A program made the translations under genes and the position numbers. 47,361 bases of DNA from Clostridia bacterium (lineage in GTDB: Bacteria; Bacillota; Clostridia; Oscillospirales; CAG-272), in contig JAFVZV010000109.1 in assembly GCA_017507985.1 (NCBI GenBank), positions 1 to 47,361 of the forward strand, written 5' to 3'. Shown here one piece after another: positions 1 to 7,495 of this stretch; within the stretch, counting starts at the first letter, position 1; each line of letters begins with the position of its first letter. The notes below the pieces were generated by a model. That model saw only the letters and a list, made by a program, of their open reading frames with translations, searched no databases and was not told the origin of the DNA.

Positions 1-14
1 GGAGGGAAGAGCGC

Positions 15-1181
15 ATGAAGCAATCGGTAAAAAGCACACTGGTGCTGTTCCTTATTTGTGCCGTCATGGCAGTTCTTTTGGCTTTGACCAATGCCGTCAC
101 CGCCCCCATCATTCAAAAGAATCTGGAGGCCGCAGCCAACGAGGCTCTGCTTGTCGTTATGCCCGAGGGCAAGGAGTTTAAAAAGGTGGATTTGTCCTCC
201 TACACGCTTCCTGCCACGGTCACCGAGGCTTACAGCGAGGCCGCAGGCGGCTACGTCATTACAATCACCACTACGGGCTACGGCTCGAAATTTATCATTA
301 TGTGCGGTGTCTCTGCTGAGGGCGTGGTGACGGGTGCGACCTGCCTGTCCTCCTCCGAAACGCTTGGCTACGAAAAGACATTTGGCGCAAACTTTACCGG
401 CAAGGATGCCGCCGGCGCGGATGGTGTGGACACCATCTCGGGTGCTACCAAGACCACGGCTGCTTATAAGAATGCCGTGAAAGACGCCATCAATGCGGCT
501 ATTATTCTCGGCGGCGGATCGGTTGATATCCGTACTGAGGAGGAAATTCTTGCGGATAATCTGGCAACCGCCCTGCCTGAGGGTAACGGCGAGTTTACCA
601 AGCTGTTCATCGTTGAGATCATCGAGGGCATCGATGCGGTTTATAACGCCAACAACGCCGCAGGTTACGTTTATGTGATCGGCGAGCAATTTATCGGTGT
701 TCCTGCAGGTACGACGCCCGAAAATGAAACCGTCGCGGCGGCTCATGCCATTCTGACGGCTATGAAGACCACCGAGGTCGATTTGAACGCGTACAGTGGT
801 CTGCCGACAGCGCTCATTTCCGCAAGCAAGACGGAAACGGGCAATTATATCCTCAATCTCAAGGGTGCAGGCTACGGCATCAATGGCGGCAACGATTACC
901 ATCCCGCCTCGGGCGAGTACATCTATATTCGCGTTTCCATGACGCCGGACGGTAAGATCATTGACTGTCTGACCTACGCGCAAAATGAGACGCCCAACAT
1001 CGGCTCGGCTTGTGCAGATGAAAAATTCTATTCGCAGTTCGTCGGTAAAACTGAGGACACGTATGAAAACATCGACGCCATTGCAGGCGCGACCATGACG
1101 ACCGATGGCTACAAAAAAGCGATCTTGCGTGCGTTTGAATCGGTCAAGATTTTGGAAGGAGGTGCAGGGAATGAAGAATAA
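15..1181 (+). CDS. rnfG: Electron transport complex subunit RnfG with two FMN-binding domains
   Basis: RnfG is the FMN-carrying subunit of the Rnf complex, which couples ferredoxin oxidation and NAD reduction to ion transport across the membrane. The 388-residue product has one N-terminal membrane segment (about residues 8-30), then an FMN_bind domain ending in DTISGATKTT (SGAT at 142-145). A middle region (about 190-255) has no flavin motif. A second FMN_bind domain ends in DAIAGATMTT (AGAT at 357-360). The Thr of S(T)GAT is the residue that covalently holds FMN. Usual RnfG is about 200 residues with one site, so this is a duplicated form. The ribosome site GGAGG lies at 1-5. The gene overlaps rnfE by 11 bases. 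rnfC and rnfD should lie just upstream of the window. Confidence 0.93.
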   Translation: MKQSVKSTLVLFLICAVMAVLLALTNAVTAPIIQKNLEAAANEALLVVMPEGKEFKKVDLSSYTLPATVTEAYSEAAGGYVITITTTGYGSKFIIMCGVSAEGVVTGATCLSSSETLGYEKTFGANFTGKDAAGADGVDTISGATKTTAAYKNAVKDAINAAIILGGGSVDIRTEEEILADNLATALPEGNGEFTKLFIVEIIEGIDAVYNANNAAGYVYVIGEQFIGVPAGTTPENETVAAAHAILTAMKTTEVDLNAYSGLPTALISASKTETGNYILNLKGAGYGINGGNDYHPASGEYIYIRVSMTPDGKIIDCLTYAQNETPNIGSACADEKFYSQFVGKTEDTYENIDAIAGATMTTDGYKKAILRAFESVKILEGGAGNEE

Positions 1182-1875
1182 CAGCAATTTGTCTGTCCTT
1201 CTCAAGGGCATTCTCAAGGAAAATCCCGTATTCGTTCTCATCCTCGGTACCTGTCCTACACTGGCTATGACTAAAAATGTCGGCGACGCCTTTGGCATGG
1301 GCCTTGCGGCGCTGGCGGTTTTGCTTTGCTCCAATATTCTTGTGTCCTTGCTTCGCAAGGTCATTCCCGACACGGTGCGCATCCCCTGTTATATCGTTAT
1401 CATCGCTAGCTTCGTTACCATCGTTCAGATGATTGTCAAGGCTTTCCTCCCCGAATTGGATGAGAATTTGGGCGTGTTTTTGCCGCTGATCACGGTAAAC
1501 TGTATCATTCTCGGCCGTGCCGAAATGTTTGCAGGTAAGAATTCTGTAGGCAAGTCGGCATTGGACGGCATTGGCATGGGCCTTGGCTTTACGCTGGCAC
1601 TGGTGCTGATGTCCACCGTCCGTGAGGTGCTGGGCAACGCCTCCTTTGCAGGCCACGCCATTGCCTTCCTGGAGCCCTACAAGATCAAATTTATGGTCGA
1701 GGCTCCCGGCGGTATGCTGGTTTACGGCTGTCTGATCGCGTTGGTTTACGTGATCACCAAGGGTAAAGCGCCGTTGAAAAAGAGCTTTTCGTGTGCCGGC
1801 TGTCCCAATGCGGCAAATTGCCACACGGCTTGCACCGAGCTTCCTGCCGAGTCGGGCGAGAAAGGAGATGCGTGA
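1171..1875 (+). CDS. rnfE: Electron transport complex subunit RnfE
   Basis: This is one of the two homologous integral membrane subunits (RnfA/RnfE) that form the core of the Rnf pump. The start is ATG at 1171, inside the 3' end of rnfG, preceded by GGAAGGAGG at 1155-1163; a longer reading frame to 1105 has no ribosome site. The protein of 234 residues shows about six hydrophobic segments and the family signature around GTCPTLAMTKNVGDAFGMG near residue 27. The C-terminus carries an unusual cysteine cluster, CAGCPNAANCHTAC, about 20 residues before the end. Its role is unknown; it could bind metal or an iron-sulfur cluster. Confidence 0.93.
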   Translation: MKNNSNLSVLLKGILKENPVFVLILGTCPTLAMTKNVGDAFGMGLAALAVLLCSNILVSLLRKVIPDTVRIPCYIVIIASFVTIVQMIVKAFLPELDENLGVFLPLITVNCIILGRAEMFAGKNSVGKSALDGIGMGLGFTLALVLMSTVREVLGNASFAGHAIAFLEPYKIKFMVEAPGGMLVYGCLIALVYVITKGKAPLKKSFSCAGCPNAANCHTACTELPAESGEKGDA

Positions 1876-1877
1876 AG

Positions 1878-2477
1878 ATGGAATTGTTTGAATCCTTGAT
1901 CGTCATTCTTCTTGGCTCTGTTTTGGTTAACAACTACGTATTGGCGCAGTTTATGGGCATCTGTCCGTTCCTTGGCGTATCCAAAAAGCTGGATCAGGCA
2001 ACGGGCATGGGCATCGCCGTCACGGCCGTTATGTTGTTGGCAACCGCTGTTACCTGGCCTATTCAGTATTTCCTTTTGGACAAGGTTGGTCTTGGCTATA
2101 TGCAGACGATTGTTTTCATTCTAGTCATCGCTTCTCTTGTACAGATGCTTGAGCTCTTGCTCAAAAAATTCTCGCCCGCTCTTCATAAGGGACTGGGTGT
2201 CTATCTCCCTTTGATCACCACCAACTGTGCTGTTTTGGGTGTGGCGATCAATAACATCGACGAAGGCTATACCTTCCTTGAATCCATGGTCAACTCGCTG
2301 GGTGTCGGTCTTGGCTTCCTTCTTGCCATGGTGCTGTTCTCGGGTCTTCGCTCCCGCATTGATGAGAGTAAAGTACCCAAGCCCTTCCGTGGCTTGGCTG
2401 TCACCTTGATCGCCGCGTCCTTTATCTCGCTGGCCTTTATGGGTTTCGCGGGCATCGTGGATGCACTGTTTGCGTAA
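1878..2477 (+). CDS. rnfA: Electron transport complex subunit RnfA
   Basis: RnfA is the second RnfA/RnfE-type membrane subunit, with six predicted helices in a topology inverted relative to RnfE. The 199-residue sequence has the characteristic NNYVLAQFMGICPFLGVSK stretch near the N-terminus and TTNCAVLGVAINN in the middle. The two conserved Cys of these motifs coordinate an iron-sulfur centre at the RnfA/RnfE interface in studied complexes. ATG at 1878 is chosen over GTG at 1872 because GGAG at 1864-1867 is then about ten bases away. Two bases separate it from rnfE, and rnfB follows after 12 bases. Confidence 0.94.
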   Translation: MELFESLIVILLGSVLVNNYVLAQFMGICPFLGVSKKLDQATGMGIAVTAVMLLATAVTWPIQYFLLDKVGLGYMQTIVFILVIASLVQMLELLLKKFSPALHKGLGVYLPLITTNCAVLGVAINNIDEGYTFLESMVNSLGVGLGFLLAMVLFSGLRSRIDESKVPKPFRGLAVTLIAASFISLAFMGFAGIVDALFA

Positions 2478-2489
2478 GGAGGTGCCGAC

Positions 2490-3320
2490 ATGATGGATAT
2501 TTTAATTGCGCTTGCCGTGGTTGGTGCAGTCGCACTGATCGCAGGTGTTCTGCTTGCCCTCATTTCGCATTTTTTTGGCGTGCCGGAGAACGAAAAGGTC
2601 AAGGCCGTTCGTGCCTGCCTGCCCGGTGTTAACTGTGGTGCTTGCGGCTACAAGGGTTGTGACGATTACGCTGCTGCCGTAGCAGAGGGAACGGCGAAGC
2701 CCAATCTCTGCGTTCCCGGGGCGGAATTTACTGCCAAGGAATTGAGTGATGTGCTTGGTATTGAGGTCGAAGCTCCTGCAGATGTTGTGGCTTACGTGCA
2801 TTGTAACGGCAACTGCGAAGCAACCACCAAAAAGGCGACCTATGGCGGTATTTCCACTTGTAAGGCGGCCGCTATGCTGTACGGCGGCCCAGATGCTTGT
2901 CGCTACGGATGTATCGGCTTAGGCGATTGCGCCGCCGCTTGTCCTTCGAATGCTATTTGCATGAAGGATGGTATTGCGCACGTGGATACCAGCCGTTGCA
3001 TCGGTTGTGGTCTGTGTCAGACGATCTGCCCGAAGCACATCATTTCGATGGTGCCACAGGAAACCGAGGCTGTCGTTGCGTGCAGCAACGCGGATAAGGG
3101 CGCGGATGCCCGTAAGGTCTGCAAAAATGCGTGTATCGCTTGCAGAAAGTGCGAAAAGGCTTGCCCACAAGGAGCGATCAGTATCGTGAATAATCTGGCG
3201 CGAATTGATTATGATAAATGCGAAGGATGTGGCATTTGTGACGACGTTTGTCCCACAGGCTGTATGAAGCAGGTCGTTTTCCCCGACTTGACTGAGCAAT
3301 TTAAGGAATTTGATATATGA
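2490..3320 (+). CDS. rnfB: Electron transport complex subunit RnfB, multi-cluster ferredoxin type
   Basis: RnfB receives electrons from ferredoxin and passes them into the membrane part of the Rnf complex. The 276-residue protein starts with one membrane helix (about residues 3-27). It then has the 4Fe-4S domain with CxxCGACGYxGC spacing (CLPGVNCGACGYKGC) and a long C-terminal ferredoxin array: GCIGLGDCAAACP, CIGCGLCQTICP, CIACRKCEKACP and CEGCGICDDVCPTG. This layout, with several 4Fe-4S clusters, is typical of clostridial RnfB. The ribosome site AAGGAGG is at 2477-2483. ATG at 2490 is followed at once by a second ATG. The stop overlaps the next start as ATGA. Confidence 0.95.
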   Translation: MMDILIALAVVGAVALIAGVLLALISHFFGVPENEKVKAVRACLPGVNCGACGYKGCDDYAAAVAEGTAKPNLCVPGAEFTAKELSDVLGIEVEAPADVVAYVHCNGNCEATTKKATYGGISTCKAAAMLYGGPDACRYGCIGLGDCAAACPSNAICMKDGIAHVDTSRCIGCGLCQTICPKHIISMVPQETEAVVACSNADKGADARKVCKNACIACRKCEKACPQGAISIVNNLARIDYDKCEGCGICDDVCPTGCMKQVVFPDLTEQFKEFDI

Positions 3321-3736
3321 ATCAAAATAATACAACTATGCCCACCGCCAAAAGCGGTGGGCGTAGGTTCCGAAACGACGTAATATTTATTGCCGCCTTG
3401 CTTGCTATTGTCGCGCTTGCAGGGCTATTCGTTTTTCTTTTCAGACAGCCGGGCGACACGGTCGTTGTGACGATCGACGGTGAGCACTACGCGACCTATT
3501 CGCTGAACGAAAATATGACTGTGCCCATTCACACGGGGCAGGATGGTGAACAGATCAATGTTTTGATCATTCGGGATGGTCAGGCGCACGTGCAAGAGGC
3601 TAGCTGTCCCGATGGTATTTGTGCCGCTCACAAGCCGATTCACAGAGAGGGCGAGAGCATCGTGTGCCTGCCCCACCGTGTCGTGATTACTGTTCACAGC
3701 ACGTCTGAACAAGATGCACCTGACATCGTTACGTAA
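3317..3736 (+). CDS. NusG domain II-containing membrane-anchored protein
   Basis: A small extracytosolic protein of 139 residues. It has one N-terminal membrane segment (about residues 20-42) and a NusG_II-type beta domain with the family's CPDGIC and VCLPHRVVI motifs near the C-terminus. Such proteins are often encoded with Rnf, Gx and ApbE genes in Bacillota. Their molecular job is not established, but a part in extracytosolic flavin or electron transfer is suggested by context. The start ATG overlaps the rnfB stop by four bases, so the genes are translationally coupled. A perfect 9-base-pair hairpin lies inside codons 8-16 (3340-3362) and may affect translation or message stability. Confidence 0.82.
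   Translation: MNQNNTTMPTAKSGGRRFRNDVIFIAALLAIVALAGLFVFLFRQPGDTVVVTIDGEHYATYSLNENMTVPIHTGQDGEQINVLIIRDGQAHVQEASCPDGICAAHKPIHREGESIVCLPHRVVITVHSTSEQDAPDIVT
3340..3362 (+). repeat. Perfect inverted repeat inside the NusG_II gene
   Basis: The arms GCCCACCGC (3340-3348) and GCGGTGGGC (3354-3362) pair perfectly around the five-base loop CAAAA. The hairpin sits only 20 bases after the start codon and has no T-tract, so it is not a simple terminator. It could slow ribosomes, protect an mRNA end after processing, or set the expression ratio between rnfB and the downstream genes. Confidence 0.6.
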
Positions 3737-3747
3737 AGGGGATGCGC

Positions 3748-4251
3748 ATGAGACACAAAAGTAAAAAGATCGCCTTTTTAGGACTGTGTGCCGGTGTGGC
3801 GCTTGTTTTGGCCTACGTGGAAGCCTTATTGCCGCCCCTGTATGCCGCAGTTCCCGGTATTAAGTTGGGGCTTCCGAATATTGCCATCATTTTTATTCTC
3901 TATCGTTTTGGTCTTCGGGAAGCGACGGTTGTCTCCTTTGTCCGCATTGTTGCGGTGACGTTGCTGTTCGGTAATCCTATGACCTTTGCTTACAGCGTGG
4001 CAGGTGCATTTCTCAGTTTGCTTGTGATGACGATCCTGCGTAAGCTGGATTTTCTTTCTATCGTCGGTGTCAGCGTAGCGGGGGCGGTCTTCCATAACGT
4101 CGGACAGATTTTAACTGCGATGGTTTTGTTGGGTACGGCCGAGCTTGGTTATTATCTGATCGTACTTGCCATTACGGGCACAATTTCGGGGCTTTTGGTC
4201 GGATTGTGTGGCGCGATGGCGGTGAAGCGCGTTTTTATAAAGAATATATGA
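3748..4251 (+). CDS. Gx transporter family / heptaprenyl diphosphate synthase component I-like membrane protein
   Basis: A 167-residue integral membrane protein with about five hydrophobic segments. The signature region PGIKLGLPNIAIIFILYRFG near residues 37-56 is typical of the Hpre_diP_synt_I/Gx transporter family. The name heptaprenyl synthase is historical; an S-component-like or small-molecule transport role is more likely from its membrane nature. The second ATG (3748) is preferred to the ATG at 3742 because GGGG at 3738-3741 would otherwise touch the start. It is the last gene of the rnf-linked run. No clear terminator follows, so transcription may continue into the lipoprotein gene. 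Confidence 0.8.
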   Translation: MRHKSKKIAFLGLCAGVALVLAYVEALLPPLYAAVPGIKLGLPNIAIIFILYRFGLREATVVSFVRIVAVTLLFGNPMTFAYSVAGAFLSLLVMTILRKLDFLSIVGVSVAGAVFHNVGQILTAMVLLGTAELGYYLIVLAITGTISGLLVGLCGAMAVKRVFIKNI

Positions 4252-4269
4252 AAAAAGTTGGTTAAACTA

Positions 4270-4298
4270 TTGACAAAGTACAATATATAAGGTAAAAT
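4270..4298 (+). promoter_or_regulatory. Sigma-A promoter for the repeat lipoprotein gene
   Basis: TTGACA at 4270-4275 and TAAAAT at 4293-4298 are separated by exactly 17 bases, 31 bases before the start codon of the gene at 4330. This gives the lipoprotein its own strong transcription in addition to read-through from rnf. Confidence 0.8.
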
Positions 4299-4329
4299 GA
4301 ATTTACTTATATAAAACAAGGAGAATTTT

Positions 4330-5313
4330 ATGAAAAAGATTCTTAGCGTAGTTCTCAGTATCCTCATGGTGCTTGGCCTTATGGCCTTTGTCAGCTGCGA
4401 AAAGAAGCCCGGGACCTTGAAATTTGGTCTGGGCGTTTATACCGACGTTTCCAAGGCGAGCAACGCCGAGGGCGAGGCCAATGGTCAGGGTAAGGCCGCA
4501 ATTACTGCAGCGGCTATTACCGTTGATGCCGATGGCAAGATCGTTGCCTGCGAGCTGGATACCGCGGATAATACCGTGGCTTACACCGGTGAGGGTAAGG
4601 CGATTGCCAACGATTCCTTCAAGACCAAGTATGAGTTGGGCAAGGATTACAATATGGTTACCTACGGCGGTGCCACCAAGGAGTGGTTCGAGCAGGCAGA
4701 CGCTTTTGAAGCGCTGGTTGTTGGTAAGACGCTCAGTGAGATCAAGGCCATGGTTGCCGAGGGCAACAAGGGCAATGGTGACGTTGTCAGCGCAGGCTGT
4801 ACCATCATGATCCACGAGTTCGTATTTGCCATCGAAAAGGCGTACAATAACGCCACTCCCTCCAATGTAACCTCGGAGCACACATTGAAGCTGGGCTTGC
4901 ATACCGAACAGACCTGCCAGGATGCCGAGGGCGACAAGAACGGTTCCAACCAGATCGAAACCACCATCGTTGCCGCTGCTGTTGATGCTGACGGCAAGGT
5001 TGTTGCTGCTGCCAGCGATTGCGTACAGGTTAAGTTTACCTTTGACGCAACGGGTGCTTCCAAGTATGACCTTTCCAAGGCTGTTTCCTCCAAGCGTGAG
5101 GCAGGCGCCAACTACGGTATGGTCAACTACGGTGGCGCGACCAAGGAGTGGTTTGAGCAGGCGGATGCTTTCAACGCTGTTTGCGTTGGCAAGACTGCAA
5201 GCGAGATTGCTGCTATGATGGGATCGGACAACTATGGTAACACCGAGCTGCAGAGCGCAGGTTGTACCATTTTGGTCAACGGCTTCGTCAAGGCGGTATC
5301 TAAGCTGAAATAA
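4330..5313 (+). CDS. Lipoprotein with two tandem FMN-associated-type repeats
   Basis: A 327-residue lipoprotein whose signal peptide ends at Cys23 (FVSC). The mature part consists of two homologous halves (about residues 31-175 and 186-327). Each half contains YGGATKEWFEQADAF (Y112 and Y267 start the copies), a following VGKT(L/A)SEI stretch, and a SAGCTI segment near its end. This domain occurs in clostridial lipoproteins next to ApbE, but I know no proven function. The GGAT core recalls the S(T)GAT FMN-attachment motif, though the upstream Asp of the usual ApbE target is absent. With Rnf upstream and ApbE downstream, an extracellular electron-carrier or flavin-binding role is the best inference. 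AAGGAG at 4318-4323 is the ribosome site. Confidence 0.8.
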   Translation: MKKILSVVLSILMVLGLMAFVSCEKKPGTLKFGLGVYTDVSKASNAEGEANGQGKAAITAAAITVDADGKIVACELDTADNTVAYTGEGKAIANDSFKTKYELGKDYNMVTYGGATKEWFEQADAFEALVVGKTLSEIKAMVAEGNKGNGDVVSAGCTIMIHEFVFAIEKAYNNATPSNVTSEHTLKLGLHTEQTCQDAEGDKNGSNQIETTIVAAAVDADGKVVAAASDCVQVKFTFDATGASKYDLSKAVSSKREAGANYGMVNYGGATKEWFEQADAFNAVCVGKTASEIAAMMGSDNYGNTELQSAGCTILVNGFVKAVSKLK

Positions 5314-5321
5314 TGAAAACG

Positions 5322-5347
5322 AAAATGGGAGGCTCGCCTCCCATTTT
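5322..5347 (+). terminator. Intrinsic terminator after the lipoprotein gene
   Basis: AAAATGGGAGG and CCTCCCATTTT pair around the tetraloop CTCG, with the U-rich side running to 5348. It lies nine bases after the lipoprotein stop and directly before apbE, so apbE probably depends on partial read-through. Confidence 0.85.
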
Positions 5348-5365
5348 TCAACCGGGTTGAAACGC

Positions 5366-6424
5366 ATGAAAAAACGATTGTTGGCAGGACTGTTGGTGCT
5401 GGGGATGCTATGGACTCTTGTGTCGTTGACGTCCTGCGAAAAAAAGCCAAATAAATATTCCGCGTATTCCTTTGATTATTTTGACACTGTGACAAGCATT
5501 GTCGGGTATGCCGCGAGTCAAGAGGAGTTTGATCGTGTGTCGAGCGAGGTACTGTGTCAGTTGGAGGAGTACCATAAGCTATTTACCATTTACCACCGCT
5601 TTGACGGCATGGAAAACCTGTGCACAATCAATGAGCTCAAAGACGGTGCGCATCGAACCGTGACGGTGGATCGCCGCATCATTGATATGCTGCTGTACGC
5701 CAAGCAAATGTATGTCAAAACGGACGGTAAGGTGAATATCGCTATGGGAAGTGTTTTGTCCATTTGGCACGACTATCGCGAGGCGGGTATGGACGAGCCG
5801 TGGAATGCCAAACTGCCTCCCATGGATCAACTGACTGAGGCGGCCAAGCATACCGATATTGAGCATCTGGTCATCGACGAGAAGAATAACACCGTAACGC
5901 TGACCGATCCTGCTATGACGCTCGACGTTGGTGCGATCGCCAAGGGATATGCCGTGGAAATGGTGGCAAAATCATTGGAAAAGCAGGGAATTACGGGCTA
6001 CGTCATTAACGTGGGTGGTAATGTCCGTGTCATTGGTCAAAAGGGAGACGGTTCTCCTTGGACGGCAGGCATTGAAAATCCTCAGGAGGACGAGAGAGAG
6101 CCGTATTTAGCCTATCTGTCCTTGACCGGGCAGTCGCTGGTGACCAGTGGCTCGTATCAGCGCTACTATGTCGTGGACGGCAAGCGGTATCATCATATCA
6201 TCGATCCCCTAACACTGATGCCTTCTGAGGGCTTTTTGTCCGTTTCGATCGTGTGCCAAAGCTCGGCCGACGGAGATGCGCTCTCGACCGCGCTGTTCTG
6301 CATGACGCCAGAGCAGGGAAAAGCGCTTATCGAGTCGCTCCCGGATACCGAGGCCATGTGGGTGATGGCGGACGGTACCAAGATCACTTCGAGCGGATTT
6401 GATCGTTATATAGTTCAACCATAA
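5366..6424 (+). CDS. apbE: FAD:protein FMN transferase (ApbE) lipoprotein
   Basis: ApbE moves FMN from FAD onto Ser/Thr of FMN_bind domains outside the cell membrane. The likely targets here are the two sites of RnfG and possibly the adjacent lipoprotein. The 352-residue protein has a lipoprotein signal ending LTSC (Cys24). It contains the ApbE landmarks DVGAIAKGYAVE, INVGGNVRVIG, GIENP, VTSGSYQRYY, YHHIIDP and DGDALSTALF, the last giving the magnesium-binding Asp. ATG 5366 is chosen; an in-frame TTG at 5357 is possible. No convincing ribosome site precedes either, and a terminator hairpin ends 18 bases upstream, which suggests low expression. The mature N-terminus CEKKP is the same as in the upstream lipoprotein. 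Confidence 0.93.
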   Translation: MKKRLLAGLLVLGMLWTLVSLTSCEKKPNKYSAYSFDYFDTVTSIVGYAASQEEFDRVSSEVLCQLEEYHKLFTIYHRFDGMENLCTINELKDGAHRTVTVDRRIIDMLLYAKQMYVKTDGKVNIAMGSVLSIWHDYREAGMDEPWNAKLPPMDQLTEAAKHTDIEHLVIDEKNNTVTLTDPAMTLDVGAIAKGYAVEMVAKSLEKQGITGYVINVGGNVRVIGQKGDGSPWTAGIENPQEDEREPYLAYLSLTGQSLVTSGSYQRYYVVDGKRYHHIIDPLTLMPSEGFLSVSIVCQSSADGDALSTALFCMTPEQGKALIESLPDTEAMWVMADGTKITSSGFDRYIVQP

Positions 6425-6427
6425 AGC

Positions 6428-6453
6428 AAAGGGCATCAACTGATGCCCTTTTT
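6428..6453 (+). terminator. Intrinsic terminator after apbE
   Basis: GGGCATC (6431-6437) pairs with GATGCCC (6442-6448) around AACT, extended by flanking A and T runs and ending in TTTTT at 6449-6453. Confidence 0.88.
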
Positions 6454-6488
6454 GTCACTTTTTGCTGTGTATAAGAACAAGCTTGCTC

Positions 6489-6517
6489 TTGCATATCGAG
6501 GCAGAGTGTGGTATAAT
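6489..6517 (+). promoter_or_regulatory. Promoter for the ROK kinase / isomerase pair
   Basis: TTGCAT at 6489-6494, a 17-base spacer and TATAAT at 6512-6517. TGG directly before the -10 makes it an extended -10 promoter. It lies 36 bases before the start at 6554. Confidence 0.8.
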
Positions 6518-6553
6518 GAGGATGTAGTATCAATCGAAAGTGAGGACACAGAT

Positions 6554-7495
6554 ATGTATGCCATTGGCTTTGATATCGGCGGTACTAAATGCGCCGTTTC
6601 TATAGGAGAGCTGGACCGTGGGAGCATCCGCGTTCTCGGTCGCTTGGAGGTTCCTACCACAACGCCACACGAAACAATGGATGCGCTGCTTCCCCAAGCT
6701 GTTGAATGGAAGAGAGAATATGGCGCTTCCGCGGCGGGCATCAGCTGTGGCGGACCGCTTGACAGCGCGACGGGCGTGATCGTGTCGCCCCCCAATCTGC
6801 CCTTGTGGCACGGCTTTGCCATTGTCGATTACATCAAGGAAAAAAGTGGTCTTGTGGCAGTGTTGGAGAACGACGCCAACGCCTGCGCTGTGGCCGAGTG
6901 GAAATTTGGTGCGGGGCAGGGCACGCGCAATATGGTGTTCTTCACCTTTGGCACAGGACTTGGCGCGGGGCTGATCCTTGACGGCAAGCTGTATAGCGGT
7001 ACCAACGGCAACGCAGGTGAGTTTGGCCATATTCGTCTTGCCAAGACGGGGCCTGTGGGCTATGGCAAAGAGGGATCGTTCGAGGGCTTTTGCAGTGGCG
7101 GTGGCATCACCCGCCTTGCTATTATGATGGTTAAACGCCGCAAACAGATGCCAAAATGCATCGCCGACATGGGCGGATATGAGGGCGTGACCACCAAAAA
7201 GCTGGCAGAGGCTGCCTTTGGGGGCGATCGTTTTGCAAAGCAAGTGTTCCAAAAGAGTGGTGAGATGCTCGGTCGGGGGCTTTCCCTTGTCATTGATATC
7301 GTCAATCCCGAAAGAATCGTCATCGGTGGTGTGTTTATGCGCTCGGGTGAGCTGCTGATCCCCACGATGCAAAAGGTCATCGACCGCGAGGCGCTGAGCG
7401 ACAGCGCGCGTGTGTGCGAGATCGTACCCGCAAAACTCAGTGAAAACGTTGGCGATATTGCCGCATTGGCCATCGCAGAAGGAGCTATTGTATGA
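6554..7495 (+). CDS. ROK family sugar kinase, zinc-motif-less
   Basis: A 313-residue ROK (repressor, ORF, kinase) protein without a DNA-binding N-terminus, so a sugar kinase rather than a regulator. It shows the ATP-binding GFDIGGTK near residues 5-12, the catalytic Asp in ENDANACAVAEW, and FGTGLGAGLI. The usual zinc site CxCGxxGCxE after the conserved GH is replaced by GYGKEGSFEGF, so the metal cysteines are missing. Start 6554 is chosen because GAGGA at 6542-6546 is seven bases away and the sequence before it does not look like ROK. It overlaps the isomerase gene by ATGA, implying coupled synthesis and a shared pathway. The substrate is unknown; a heptose or amino sugar is possible. Confidence 0.88.
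   Translation: MYAIGFDIGGTKCAVSIGELDRGSIRVLGRLEVPTTTPHETMDALLPQAVEWKREYGASAAGISCGGPLDSATGVIVSPPNLPLWHGFAIVDYIKEKSGLVAVLENDANACAVAEWKFGAGQGTRNMVFFTFGTGLGAGLILDGKLYSGTNGNAGEFGHIRLAKTGPVGYGKEGSFEGFCSGGGITRLAIMMVKRRKQMPKCIADMGGYEGVTTKKLAEAAFGGDRFAKQVFQKSGEMLGRGLSLVIDIVNPERIVIGGVFMRSGELLIPTMQKVIDREALSDSARVCEIVPAKLSENVGDIAALAIAEGAIV

Noticed and set aside
3742..3747. ATG 3742 as start of the Gx-type protein
   Set aside because: It touches the ribosome site; the ATG six bases later has proper spacing.
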